Counted from the stretch's first letter, positions 1 to 11,215 are shown. The stretch: 64,000 nt of DNA from Triplophysa rosa (GCF_024868665.1 NC_079908.1:9151946-9215945); one strand, 5' to 3'. Notes: generated by a model from the letters alone, not told the origin. Program-made: numbers and translations.

Positions 1-2050
1 TTTATACCCAAGAGGGACGTGTATGGATAAAACAGGCTGGTCTCTACAGGCACCATTCCAGCGAAAAGCAAACAAATCGCTCAATCCGAGACCGCTTTGA
101 AGTCCGGCTACAAAGAGTGGGAGGACCAGAAGGCAGCGAGATGGCCGGTGATCCCAGTGAGCAAGTAGCTCACCAGGGAACGGTCTAGAGCCCTATTCCT
201 GGATCTCTGAAGCTTCGTCTGCTCCTCTCTGTGTCTGTGTGAATAAAAACATTAACAGCCCTGCGAGCACGTCCCCGTGGAGCTCGCATGTACGTACACG
301 CGCGCTGTTGCACCTCAATCAACCTGACGCAACCCATCCTCACTTCACAGCAATCTTCACCTGATGTTACAGAAGCCTTGTTTAACTCCGCCTCTCGGAT
401 TGACCAAGAAAGATTGAATGACTTTGCATCTCGCCTTCAAAAGACGCACATACGCACGATCTATCAGATATCAAGATCTGGTTGAAGGTGAAAACGTTGC
501 CGTCATTGCAGCTGATCTCCTTCAAGCGTGTGCGGCTTTGATGTGTGGTTTGATTTGAGGTGCGCGAGTTCTGCCGCTATGAATATAAATGCAACGCTAC
601 GCTGGACGAGGGCTCCCTGAGGGCCGGCTCTATCTGATTACATCAGCTCAGTCTTGACTGTCGACTCAAAGTTCCAATCTCTAGATAAAAGTCGTCCCAA
701 AATGCCACATGCGTGGTTGCGCGAAGTCTGGGAAGGATGCTGCTAGAGGCGCGCAAGGTCTGCGAGTTTAAAAACACACACAAACCTTCGTGAACCTTGA
801 GCGTGGGTGTGTTGAATGGCATGACGAGATGGATCTAATCTATTCCGCTCAGCTTGTCAAATACACTCCGCACAGCATAACCACACACACATTCTCTACT
901 CTACAAACACGAGGCTTTGAGTGACAGCGCTTTCCATCCCAGATTTAGAGCGACAAGAGGAAACACGTGATCTTTGACCCGCGTTCCACGCGGATGTAAT
1001 CAAACCGTTATTTCGTTCCCCTTCACTCAGCGAGTTTAATATTAAGCAGTTGTCAGAAAAAAATGGAATGAAGGGGAACGTAAATATAAAAGTGAGAGTA
1101 AAAATGAAACGTGTCATTTTAATCAGCTTCAGGCATGTATGCTCGGTTGTGTCGATTTGAGTTCAGGCGGACAGCTGCGAGTTAGAGATTGGCTGGCGAA
1201 CGTATTATCTCAGTGAGACAGAATCTCCAGCATCTCGGAGCGTGTAGGTGTGTGACTGATTGTTGTGTTTGTTTGCGTACCCATGCGGGCAGGGGGAGCG
1301 TGTGATGAGACTGCTGGGTCGAGATGGTATGTGTGTGTGCAAATATAAAATAGGCAGGTGACAGTTAAAGTTCATGCTGGCAGAGAGCTCAGTAAGTGGA
1401 CATATGAGTCATTTTGACTGACATTCAGTGTGCTACCATAGACCTTACTGAGAATCTTGACCCGTTTCAATAAATGAGTCACTGTGAGATTGACAGGATG
1501 CTGGGATGATGAGTCATTACACTTTTTGCTCACTCACTCTGATTCTCTTGAGAATTCTGCTCTCAAGACATGAAATCCAAATTTATGTGTTTTCTTTACA
1601 CATGTTTTTTGCTGTGCATGATTCATTAGTGTGGGAATCAGTTGGCATCTCACACTTTGATTTGCTTTACATTCAGAAAGTCACAATCTGATTCCAAAAC
1701 AGTTCTTAATTTATAATAGTTTTAGTAACAGTGACTGGAAGCAAATCTCTGGTGAGTTAGCTTGTTGACAAGCTCTTTGTAAATATTCTACATTAAAGCC
1801 GTATTAAAATACGTCTGCTCCAAGCCACGGAAAGAAACGGAATAAGCGGGTGTAATGACAGAGAATTAGAGCTTGTCCCATGACCGACATATTGTGTAAA
1901 ATGCCACGTCAGCACGACCTTAAGGTTTGTTATTGTCAATTAGCATTTTCTGTAGATTATCAACTTTACATTGTGCGATACATCAAGTCTGGTGTAGACT
2001 TACATGGCTTTTATGTACAGAGTTTATGAGAATGTTAGTTTACAGTTTTC
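1..2050. other. tenm2 intron, no recognised gene
   Basis: Roughly the first 1100 bases are richer in CpG and of mixed composition, with no repeat I recognise. An AATAAA lies at 242-247. An open frame at 288-485 (65 codons) has no recognisable motif. From about 1500 the sequence is ordinary AT-rich intron. I cannot tell whether the CpG-richer part is conserved regulatory DNA or an old element. Confidence 0.4.
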
Positions 2051-2231
2051 TTAAAGAGTACATAACTAGGGATTTTTAAGGTCCTACTTTGGTTTATGGA
2101 GTGTCCAACAACAAGTTTATGTACATAGAAGGTGTAAAAACACGATTATTTCATAATAATAGGCAGTTATTCTTACCTCACTTCTTGACTGACTCTCAAA
2201 TGATTCGTTCCGCGATTCATCTGTCTAATCC

Positions 2232-2358
2232 TGTCATGGTCCTACCTTCTTGTTTATGAATTTCTAGTCGTGTGGCAGGATCGGGACAGAGCCCTTAGGT
2301 TTTATGTGAGAAAGCCACGAGTTGTGTATGTTTTACATCTCATGTGTTTTCTCGTGTT
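2232..2358 (+). repeat. truncated 5' LTR
   Basis: It starts TGTCATGG and stays about 95 percent identical to the 3' LTR until CTCGTGT, where similarity stops. The remaining roughly 450 bases of the LTR are missing. The next bases, ttttccaccatcag, resemble a splice acceptor before the gag relic. Confidence 0.75.
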
Positions 2359-2385
2359 TTCCACCATCAGGGAAATGACAATATC

Positions 2386-3375
2386 ATGGATTACGTCGAC
2401 CGCTTCCTAAAGGCTGCAGAGGAGGCACTTTTTACTGAGCAGGTGGTTTTTGGGGAGGCGGAACTCGCGGTCCTGTTTAACGGTGGCCTCAGGGACCCTC
2501 TGTCGCGGGCATAGATGAGGATCCTGAGACCACTGGACTTCGAGTGCACGGTGAGATATGACATGAACCGCCCGGAGTCCAGGGTCTCAGCCCAGCCCCG
2601 CTACCCATCTTCCCTGCCCGCGATCCCGGAGGGTCGCGTCATGGAGATCGGGGTCATCGGCATGGCCGCACCGTCCGCCTCTCCACCGGCAGCTCCTCCT
2701 CCGCCCATCAGCATCCGTGGCCGGCGCAGATGAAGGGAGTCGTGGGACTCCCCGTCCGACTCCTCCGGTACGGAGCTAACCGGGCTCCCCATCGCTTCTT
2801 TCCAGCCGGCCACATGTCCTGTGGGCCGGGCCAAGAAAAAGAAGCCAAGGAGGGGGATACTGAACCCTGCCCAGCCGCCAGTAAGCGCCGCCCAGTCGGT
2901 GTCCCAGCCGGTGCAGCCGGGATCCAGTCCGGTGCAGCCGGCATCCAGTGCGGAGCAGCCGGCGCCAAGTCCGATGCAGCCGGGATCCAGTCCTGCCCAG
3001 CCGGTATCCAGTCCGGCATCCAGTCCTACCAAGCCGGTGATCCAGCCGGTGTCCAGTCCGGTGCAGCCAGCGTCCAGTCCGGTGCAACAGCCGGTGTCCA
3101 GTCCGGTGCAACAGCCGGCGTCCAGTCCGGTGCAACAGCCGGCGTCCCAGCCGGTGCAGCAGCCGGCCTTCCAGCCAGCCTACCAGCCGGTGTCAAGCCC
3201 TGTCCAGCCGGCCTTCCAGCCGGTGTCAAGCCCTGTCCAGCCGGCCTTCCAGCCGGCGTCAAGCCCTGTCCAGCCGGCCTTCCAGCTAGCGTCAAGCGGC
3301 TGGAAGGATCAGCAAGTCGGCGGTCCCCCCCAGGACTTCCCCCACAAGCCCTCGAGCGCAGCCGGGGACTAAAAC
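2386..3375 (+). pseudogene. gag-like relic with proline-rich repeat tail
   Basis: One reading frame runs from the ATG at 2386 to the stop after 3372, but it is broken by an in-frame TAG (2512-2514) and an in-frame TGA (2731-2733). The first part (MDYVDRFLKAA ... LFNGGLRDPL) resembles the C-terminal half of retrotransposon gag. The N-terminal half is missing. The middle is rich in Pro/Ser/Arg with a basic run GRAKKKKPRR. From about 2880 to 3290 it becomes a tandem repeat of QPVSSPVQPAFQ-type units. No zinc knuckle is seen. It is non-functional as it stands; the family assignment is from general resemblance. Confidence 0.6.
2880..3300 (+). repeat. proline-rich coding minisatellite
   Basis: Units of about 24 to 36 bp (core cagccggtgtccagtccgg and ccttccagccgg) are repeated many times. 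Unit lengths are multiples of three, so several frames on both strands stay open for 90 to 290 codons. Those other frames are by-products of the repeat. Confidence 0.85.
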
Positions 3376-3560
3376 TATTGCCCCCACGAACTTTGCTGTT
3401 CCCTCCCCTCCCTTGTTTGTTGTTTTTGTTGTCCCAACCCAGTTGTGATTATTGCCTGTTTCCCCCTTGTTTTGTTTGCCATGTTAGTTTGGGTCTTGTC
3501 CTTGTCGCAATCTGTCATGTCCTGTTAGTCAACCCCTTGGTGAACACCTGGAGGTGTTCA

Positions 3561-3580
3561 TTAAGGGGGGGGGGGGGCTC
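3561..3580 (+). other. polypurine tract of the LTR element
   Basis: TTAA is followed by 13 G and CTC, immediately before TGTCACGG. This is the expected plus-strand primer site of an LTR retroelement. Confidence 0.7.
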
Positions 3581-4164
3581 TGTCACGGTCTTAGCTTCTT
3601 GTTTATGAATTTCTAGTTGTGTGGCAGGATCGGGACAGAGCCCTTAGGTTTTATGTGAGAAAGCCATGAGTTGTCTATGTTTTACATCTCATGTGTTTTC
3701 TCGTGTCTCGTCATTGGCCCCGCCCCTCTCATTTCATGTATTGCTTCCCTCTCATGTCTAATGTTCATCACCTGTAATTATCCCTCGTTTGTCTTGCCTA
3801 TAAATGCCCTCATGTTTCTTTGTCTTGTGCTCGTGGATTGTACTGTGTACTACGTACGTTTGATGTGTTTACCCGTGTTAGATGTCAACCATTATGGTCC
3901 ATGTGCTCTATGTTCGCCGTGTTCCTGTGTTCCTGTTTTCCCCTGTCTTAGTAAGTGTATAGTTTAGTCTTTGTCTAGTATTGTCTAGTTTAGTGTTTAG
4001 TTAGTCTTGGTCCTGTTGTTCGTTTTATTATTTCGTTACCTTTTTGTTTACCCCCTCGTGGGTGTTTAGTTTCTGTTTTTGTTTTTGTTTGAAATAAAGT
4101 CTTGTTTGTTAACCCCTTCACTGCCTGCCTGCATCTGGGTTCTTCTTCCACGCCTACCTTGAGA
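3581..4164 (+). repeat. 3' LTR
   Basis: It begins TGTCACGGTC immediately after the polypurine tract. It contains a TATA-like tataaatgcc near 3800 and an AATAAA polyadenylation signal at about 4092. The end is placed at TTGAGA by comparison with the TGTCA start and the candidate target duplication; it is uncertain by tens of bases. Confidence 0.65.
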
Positions 4165-4609
4165 TAAACCCCTCCTTTCCGCTAGCCTAGTCTGATGTGA
4201 TTGGTCAGATGGTCTAGTCTGCTGTGATTGGTCTACTGCAAATGAGGCTCACGAGCTACAGTGTTTGGGGGAGAAGAGTGAAGTTTTCGCGGGCAGTCCT
4301 AGCAAAACGTAGGCGGGGACTATATGTAGTGACTTAAATCCTTGGCGGTTCGCGAATCGGACTAGGGACGACTCGTTTGCGTGATTCAGAGTCGACTCCC
4401 TTTTTTCCAAGCCAATAACTTTGTTATTCATTCACCTTCGGATTTACAACTTGGCAGACTGCTTACTTTCAAACACGGCAACATTACACATGGCATGAAA
4501 TGTCATTTTCATGATCTCATGTTATGTACTCTTTAAAGGTGTTGAAATATTTTTGTTCTGGTTGTATGGTATAGCATTAATATTTGTTTGATTGGAATTA
4601 CTGGAATAG

Positions 4610-4665
4610 ATAGACATGTTTGGCCATCCCAATACTTTTGCCCAAATAGTGTATATGAAGCATGC
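4610..4665. repeat. possible Tc1/mariner end remnant
   Basis: The words ggccatcccaatacttttg and cccaaatagtgtat resemble the inverted-repeat end of fish Tc1-like elements. No partner end was found, so it is only a fragment. Confidence 0.35.
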
Positions 4666-4668
4666 TTT

Positions 4669-5429
4669 TTAAAGGTCCAGTGTATGAAATTTAGTGGCAT
4701 CTAGCGGTGAGGCTGCGATTTGCAACCAACGGCTCACTCAACCCCTCCCTCTCAAAGCACTATGGCGGCTAACACAGAACTTAAAATGTGTTCAGACTGC
4801 CAGCGACTCTGTCGCTGTGTGTCATTAGTCTCTCGCTGTGAGGTCGCTAAAAGGTCGTTCCTGGCTTTGGTTGTCCTAGAAACATTTATAAACAAACCCT
4901 GCAGTAACAGACGAGAGATGGCTGGTGTGAGCTCCGCTGCTGTACTCCTATTGGCAGTCGCTCTCGAAAGTCGCTCAACATTTGCATAAAGTTGAGCAAA
5001 TCTCAACTTTGTCAAGCTGCTAGACATGCCCACTTCACTGTCGCCAACAGTCACTGTCGCTCGTGTCGCAGGATGTCGCTAGGCTACCATTGAAATAAAT
5101 CACATCGCCTAGTTTTTTCGATGGGTGTCGCTGGCGGTCTGAATGGGGCTTAAGATGTCGTCACGTTTTTGCTTTTTTTCCCCAAGGAGATAACGTATAT
5201 TTATGAAACGCGTTCTGTAGAGCAGTTTGTCCGTTTAGGGCTACTGTAGAAACAACATGGTGAACTCCATGTAAGAGGACCCGCGATGTATGTAAATAGC
5301 TCATTCCAAGATAATAAACATAACGCTTCATTATGTAAGGTCTTTATGCACCTTTGAAGACATAGTTATGTATATTATATTGCATTTCTGTCAATAGATC
5401 CTTGAAAAAAGAATACATTGGACCTTTAA
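4669..5429. mobile_element. TTAA-bounded MITE, copy 1, with a nested element
   Basis: The ends are TTAAAGGTCCAGTGTATG and the inverse of TTAAAGGTCCAATGTATT, with TTAA at 4669-4672 and 5426-5429. A second copy at 52064-52445 shares nearly all of its sequence except 4781-5153. No transposase. The nested insertion makes this copy about 380 bp longer. Confidence 0.8.
4785..5149. mobile_element. nested inverted-repeat MITE inside copy 1
   Basis: TTCAGACTGCCAGCGAC (4791-4807) is matched by the inverse GTCGCTGGCGGTCTGAA (5127-5143) with one mismatch. The segment is absent from the second copy of the host MITE. CTTAA occurs on both sides (4780-4784 and 5149-5153), fitting a TTAA target. The open frames here are not host genes. 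Confidence 0.7.
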
Positions 5430-8320
5430 GAGAAACAATAATTGGGAAATTTACAAATTATGACTATTTTGTGAATTGATCCAGAATAAAAAAAAACATG
5501 AAAAAAATTAAGAATCACCTTGCATCAATACATCATTTGACTCCGCCAACCCATTCATTAGAGCATGATATCTTAAAGAAAATATATTCCAGTTGATCAT
5601 TTTTCAAGAAAATTAATTAACTTTCTGCCTTTGGAAGACCTTTTCTTCTGACTATTGTTACACCCAGTAACACCATTGATGGCCAACTTTTCATAATCTA
5701 ATGAAATCAAATCCAAATGCATAAATTCAAGTTCCTCTGAATATTCAGTTTCATTCCAACATGTGCCACATTATGGAAGAATAATGCATCAAATGCCAGT
5801 TTATGTTGTTTCTACACTACACTTCTAATAAAAGGAACAAATCTCTCTCTCTCCTCAGGGAATCTGGATCATACAGACAGCACTGAAGGCTGGCTCTCAT
5901 TTAACTCTTCATTACAACTGATGTTCGTATGCCCAGAATGCCACATACAGTACTCAGTTCTCTGCTGTGTCCACTCATGCAGCGGGGGGAGTGGGGCGGT
6001 TGATGGAACACTTCACTTAGCCCTCAGACATCCATCATTTATCTCCCCTTCTTTCATCCTCTTTCACCAATTAGTCCAGATTAGTCACAGTGGCCTTATA
6101 GCAGCCACTGCACCCCATGCAGAACCCCCACTCTCGCCATCCCTCCAGCATCAGGACCACAACACCTGTCTCCTAGCAACCTACATTCAGATCTCAGGCA
6201 AAGGATGCTGGCTCAGAAATGAAAGAAGAATGACAAGAAATAACAACCATCCAAAAAGGAAAATACATGAAGCTGAGCTAAAGGCTTTAATGAGGGGTGC
6301 GGATGTAATAAAGTCATACCACTAGATTTGTGTATTAAATTTCTTAGAATTTTGAGAGGGACAAATGAATGTGTGCAGAAATCAAATGGGTGACATATTT
6401 ATGATGCAAATGTGTTTTGAAGCTGGTTTTATATCACCAATATCAAATATTTAACACAAAATACAGTCAAAAGAATATGAAGGGAATAAACCCTGGCTGG
6501 CGGCATACACCGCACACTTCCAAGTGAACGAGAAGACCTGAGGCTTTTAGTCTGTGTTTGTGTGTGTGCGTGTGTGTGTGTTGAAGTGCAGGACACTGTG
6601 TGAAGTGTGGTGTAAATATTTTAAGTACCTTTGTGATTAAGGCAACGAACAGCTCACTGGGTGGTTAGATCTCAGTGGACCAGACACACATACACGCATT
6701 TACACTCCCAATGTCGGCACAAAAAAATCCCAGAGGTTTTGGAAAAGTTCATAAAACATTTTACAGGCCACTGCACGCAAGATATACACACATGCATTCT
6801 CATTCAAAAACACACTGGCACATCTACAAGTACCCCATAAAAAATGTGTGTGGGTGGTTTATGTGTATGAGAGAATCTCTGAAGCCCCTGTTTACTTACA
6901 GCGTGAACGTATTCAACACATGCCCATTTTTTAAACAACAACTAAGTCTGATGCAGAACAATACAAGATCACACAAAAATCTCATTACAGCCCCCATAAA
7001 AAATAAATGAAGCTGTGTAAAGTAAAAACAAATGTGATTTTGTTGCTATAAATGTTGCTACCATAACTCCTAATTGTTGCATTAAATTAAGTAATTGCAT
7101 ACGAACACTAAAAAGTAATTTGTTTGAAATATGTTCTCGAAACTGTTACGATTCTTCTCCTAAAGAAGACCGAGATGTGGCTTGCAACCAGCACCACTTG
7201 CTCAAAAGAGGGGTGTGTACTGTGGCTAAAACTGGCTCTGAATAGTAAACAAAACCTAAAAATAAAGTCAAACACAGCTGCAAAATAAACAAAGAAAAAC
7301 AAATGAGACGAAAATGTGGGAACTATTCGAGCAGAAAAAACAGACAGGTTTTTTTTCTTCACTGCTTTGTAAAGGTGCGACTCTCACGCAGACTGGCACA
7401 GACTCAAGGTGTTTGGTGACATTTACCGTCGACTGTGTTGCTGGAAACGATCCGAACCTTATCGGACTCCGCACGCATACTCTCTCTCTCACAGTCTGTG
7501 CCACCTTTCCTTACCGTGCAAGTGCAAATCTACACAGCAACGAACGCTTCCAAAAGCACGAAAATACACCGAGACATGGTATGCGGTTCTCGGATGAAAG
7601 TCTTTCCTCAAATTCGCATGAGAACACATCAGAAGTCCTGACAACTTTAGCTCCTGTGCACAGTTCTGCTAAGAACTTAACCTAACCCCCTCTTTCTGTT
7701 TCAAGAAAAAAACAGGAACGCTAAACTTGAAACTAAGAAACGCTCCCTGCAGAGAGGTGCCTTGATAAGACCGAACCCGTCTTTTCCAAATACATCCGAA
7801 TCACAGCTCATATCAAACGGCAGATGAATCACACGCTGCCGTCTGAAGTAAACGTCCGCGGTCCGCACGCTGAGGCTCCTTCCGCCCCTCTGCGTGGGTA
7901 TTTGCTTTGCCGCAATTGTACCACAACAATAACACACATCAATGGTTTATCAAAGACGCTTTGAAGCGCTTCGTTCTCCGTGATAAATGTCATTCTTCTG
8001 AGCCAGTCATCTCAGGGTCATTCTTTGAGCTTTGAAAGGCCAGGGTGTGCTAGAGGACACAGTGCACTGGCCAGCAAACTCTACGCTAAATGCGCGTCAA
8101 TGACATTTAAAGAATGTCTAATTAAATTAATTGATTTATTGCTCCGTGCGTGCGGAGTTATTGTTTAGACGGCGATAAATGATTCATCGGGGATCCGTGA
8201 ATTTGAAGTTCAGGACCTAATTATGTATGACTGAATTTTAAAATGTGAATTAAATAACACAGTTCGCATCATGATTAATAATTTTAATTGTAATTGCTCA
8301 GGTTAAATAAACTTTCCTTA
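5430..8320. other. tenm2 intron, no recognised gene
   Basis: This is mostly unique AT-rich sequence. A TG-rich stretch lies near 6555-6580. A CpG-richer block at about 7370-7970 holds several overlapping short open frames without recognisable domains; it could be a conserved non-coding element. No splice-flanked teneurin sequence was found. Confidence 0.4.
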
Positions 8321-8324
8321 AAGT

Positions 8325-8585
8325 AAAGGAATAGTTCACCAAAATATGAAAATTATTTAATGTATTATTTAATATTATTATATTTTATTATTATATAGGA
8401 TATTGTTTAATATAAAGGAATAGTTCTGCATAACATGAAAATTATTTAATATAGAGTATCATTTATTGTTATTGTTATTTTATTATTGTATAGAATATTA
8501 TTTCAAATAAAGGAGTAATTCACCAAAATATGAAAATTATTGAATGTATTATTTAATATTATTTATTATAATATATAAATATGAT
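8325..8585. repeat. three tandem Angel-like MITE ends
   Basis: Three imperfect units begin with AAAGGAATAG / AAAGGAGTAA at 8325, 8414 and 8509, spaced 89 and 95 bp. Each continues with a ttcaccaaaatatgaaaat-type word. They resemble the end of a very common cyprinid inverted-repeat MITE. Confidence 0.65.
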
Positions 8586-9106
8586 TTAAAGTCCCCCTGT
8601 GCTAGTCAATCATTTTATCCTTTAAAACTAATCTTTGACCATCAAAATGACATATTTAAATGTTTTTTTCTTTGAAAATATTTTTTCCTGCCTTAAAATA
8701 GCTTGAATGTAACTCCTCAGCTTCATTAAGTATATACGCAGATATGTGAATGTGCAAATTAGCCCCGCCTCCACTCAATCGCACTCCCAGTTCCAGATGC
8801 TGCTAAAACTGAAAGTGAAACTGAGAGCTGACATTTTAGCCTGAATCTATGCAGCATCCTTGCATATTTATGCCTCAAACTGCTGATCCACAAAGGTCAA
8901 ATGAGTTGATGTGATTGGTTACATGTTTATGACGTCATTAACCGGAGCAGTTTCAAACCGCATTTTTTAAACTGTCTTTGGTAAACTGCAGTTTTATGGA
9001 GAAAATACTCAGCAATGGTTTAAAAGGATAAATTTGCACATGGTTTGTCATAAAACATTAAAAACACCACATAAACATATACATTTTCACAACAGTGGGT
9101 CTTTAA
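8586..9106. mobile_element. inverted-repeat MITE inside the Angel-like cluster
   Basis: The left end TTTAAAGTCCCCCTGTG and the right end (inverse TTAAAGACCCACTGTTGTG) form imperfect terminal inverted repeats with TTTAA at both edges. No coding capacity. It lies between Angel-like pieces at 8325-8585 and 9107-9247. Confidence 0.6.
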
Positions 9107-9247
9107 TATAAAGGAATAGTTCACCAAAATATGACAATTCTTCAATTTTTTTATATATTATTTAAAAAAAAAAGACATCTGAGATGGCATCAAGGTGGGT
9201 AAATTATGAGTGAGTTTTTTTATATTTTGATAAACTATTCCTATAAA
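9107..9247. mobile_element. short Angel-like MITE
   Basis: TATAAAGGAATAGTTCACCA at the left is matched by the inverse of TGATAAACTATTCCTATAAAG at the right, around an AT-rich middle. It lies about 310 bp from the tenm2 transmembrane exon, in the intron. Confidence 0.65.
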
Positions 9248-9557
9248 GCAAAGCCCAGAGGTGACAACAGGCAGCCTGGTTATTACATCAAAAATGACAT
9301 TTTGTGAATATAATTTATGGAAAACACAAATTATTTCTTGATATTTAACTAATAAACAAATAAATGGTCTATGTATGATAGACAAATCATTCTTTCTGAC
9401 CAATGCTTTCTGCCACTTACACCTGCAATACAATACTGAACATTACTCAGTAAAACTCACACATTCCAGTGGCAGATCCTTTACTATAAAGGAACAAGGC
9501 AGCTGTACACTGTATAATGAAGTGATTTCATGAAGGAAGGAGATTTGAAGAACATAC

Positions 9558-9796
9558 CTATGACATAAGAGAGCAGGATGGCTAGCAGCACAGCGGCTGC
9601 GATAGCAGATACGGCGGCGCATTTCCAGCTGCAGTACTTGGAGGGTTTCTTCAGCTTGAAGGAGCTCCTGGAGAAGGTGTTTCTGGGTAGAAGCCGGGGC
9701 GGGGGAGAGTAGACGGTACCGCTGGTCAGGGGATAACCTGGCGATGAGCTGCTAAATAGAGGAGTGCTCCCAGACGGTGTCTTAAAGAGAAAGTGC
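9558..9796 (-). CDS. tenm2: teneurin-2 coding exon (juxtamembrane region and transmembrane helix)
   Basis: This 239-nt exon encodes HFLFKT, then [21 protein letters not shown], a polyproline PPPRLLPRN, a basic juxtamembrane patch ([14 protein letters not shown]) and a hydrophobic helix of about 20 residues ([20 protein letters not shown]). The basic patch followed by the helix fits type II topology with the N-terminus inside. The Cys residues next to the membrane (KYCSWKC) are a family hallmark. The acceptor is ttctcttgtAG|GCACTT and the donor ATAG|GTATGT. It enters in phase 2 and leaves in phase 1, with the final G expected to begin a valine codon as in other TENM2 genes. The next exon (start of the extracellular stalk) is not found in 1-9557, so that intron is longer than 9.5 kb. 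Confidence 0.95.
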
Positions 9797-11160
9797 CTAC
9801 AAGAGAAAAAGAGACCAAGTCATCAACCAAACTAATGTTTGCAGCACTTTTGAATTTAAAGGAACATTTTACAAAAAAAAAAAAGATTGTGTTGTTGTTT
9901 AGCCACCATCATGTCCTTGCAAACCTGTAAACTTCAAAAGGAGAAATACTAAAGAATACCGAGATTGAGGTTGCCTAATATTTTTTTTGTGTGAACTATC
10001 TTTGCCTTAGCTTTTAAACTGAAGTGATAGTGGCAACAGGAATCCTTATTCATTTCCGCCCCCTAAATGTTCTGCAAATAATCAGTATGCCTTTGGCTCT
10101 ACTTGGCTTCAATAAATCTCATAAAAATCTATGCTTTAATGATCTGAATGACTAAAAAAGTCTGTTCGGGTTTGTTTAATGGCTAACTCTAGCTAGTCGG
10201 CTATTTGTTTCGTTCACATTTTCGTATTAACTACACACCAGTAACTCATGTCTTTCATTTGCTTCTGACCGCGCTGCAGTGTTTCTAACTAACAGGAGTT
10301 CAATTTGCACAATAATGGCTTTAAATGAGCCTCATTTAACACAAAGCCGGTCATTTAAAAAGCGCTAGACATTAGACTACTGCTTTGTGTTCCACCAGTG
10401 ACGACTGAATGCATCATAAAGACAACTCTGATCGAGTGGTCAGCAGACAGAATTGATTTTTTTGTTGCCATTAAAACTCTGTGCTTGGTAACACTCAGCA
10501 GGATGCTGAATACCAGAGCTCTGAGCACGCTGAGCCACAATAACCTTCTATACAATCAAATAACTTTAGATGATCAGCATAACATGGAAATAACATACAG
10601 TAAGAGAAAAGCAGTTAGTTAAACTTTTGTGTCTTCATACAGTATGTGTGCATGTGTGGAGTGCTCTGTTATTGCTGTGATGCCAGATCTGGTTGCCGTG
10701 GCGCACAGTCAAGGGTGGGCCGGAGGGGAGCGAGGGAGGGGTTTTTGTATGTATGTGTGTGTGTTTTTGGAAGAAGGCAGATGGAACGGGGATGAAAGCA
10801 GACGACAGTTAACCAGGCAAGCTTTGATGAGCGCTAGGTCTGGCTCAGACTGAGGTCCGATGCTAAACCAGCCTTAGATCTTTGTCCATGTGTCTTGTTC
10901 AGGACAGGAGGTCCAGCTTGACACCAACAGGCCTCTCTGTCACCCCCCTGCTATGCATCCAAACAGCTCCCTGCTGCCCACAGCCAGAACCACTCGTGAG
11001 CACTGGCCAGCACGTCAGCCTTTCCACAGATCCACAGCTCCTCCAGCTACCTTACAGATCTTATAACACGTATATAGCTCATAATCACAGCTTTACTTGA
11101 GCGAGGATTTCCCTGGGGTTGCGAAATTTGAGAGAGGGGCATAGAGGCCCGCACAGAGAA
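9797..11160. other. tenm2 intron, no recognised gene
   Basis: Ordinary intron with several short overlapping open frames that carry no domains and no flanking splice sites of note. Confidence 0.5.
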
Positions 11161-11162
11161 TA

Positions 11163-11215
11163 TTTATAAAACATAACATAACATATAACAACATAACGCA
11201 ACGCAACGTAACAGA
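11163..11215. repeat. degenerate (ACATA/ACGCA) microsatellite
   Basis: Repeated acataacataacatataac passes into cgcaacgcaacgtaac, a five-base repeat that drifts in sequence. Confidence 0.7.

Larger units (their letters stand above)
2232..4164 (+). mobile_element. degenerate non-autonomous LTR retrotransposon (Ty3/gypsy-like)
   Basis: It begins with a 5' LTR remnant (2232-2358) that matches the start of the 3' LTR (3581 onward) with about six differences in 127 bases. Between them lie a gag-like coding relic, a proline-rich tandem repeat, and a polypurine tract with a run of 13 G directly before the 3' LTR. No protease, reverse transcriptase or integrase is present. The 3' LTR starts TGTCACGG and probably ends near TTGAGA at 4164, a degraded form of the TGACA expected as inverse of TGTCA. 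Flanks TAATCC (left) and TAAACC (right) look like a mutated target duplication. The 5' LTR is cut short, so this copy cannot be a simple intact insertion. Confidence 0.75.
2051..4536. mobile_element. TTAA-bounded MITE, split by an LTR retroelement
   Basis: The left end TTAAAGAGTACATAAC (2051-2066) is the exact inverse of GTTATGTACTCTTTAA (4521-4536). TTAA at both outer edges suggests a piggyBac/Kolobok-type target duplication. Without the LTR element (about 2232-4164) the MITE would be about 550 bp and has no coding capacity. It is a non-autonomous inverted-repeat element that later served as target for the retroelement. Confidence 0.75.

Noticed and set aside
2601..3608. Several long overlapping frames on both strands (up to 292 codons)
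   Set aside because: The repeat unit is a multiple of three, so all frames stay open. Only the gag-like frame continues into recognisable retroelement sequence.
4752..5054. 100-codon minus-strand frame
   Set aside because: It lies wholly inside the nested MITE and has no domain; the repeat explains it.
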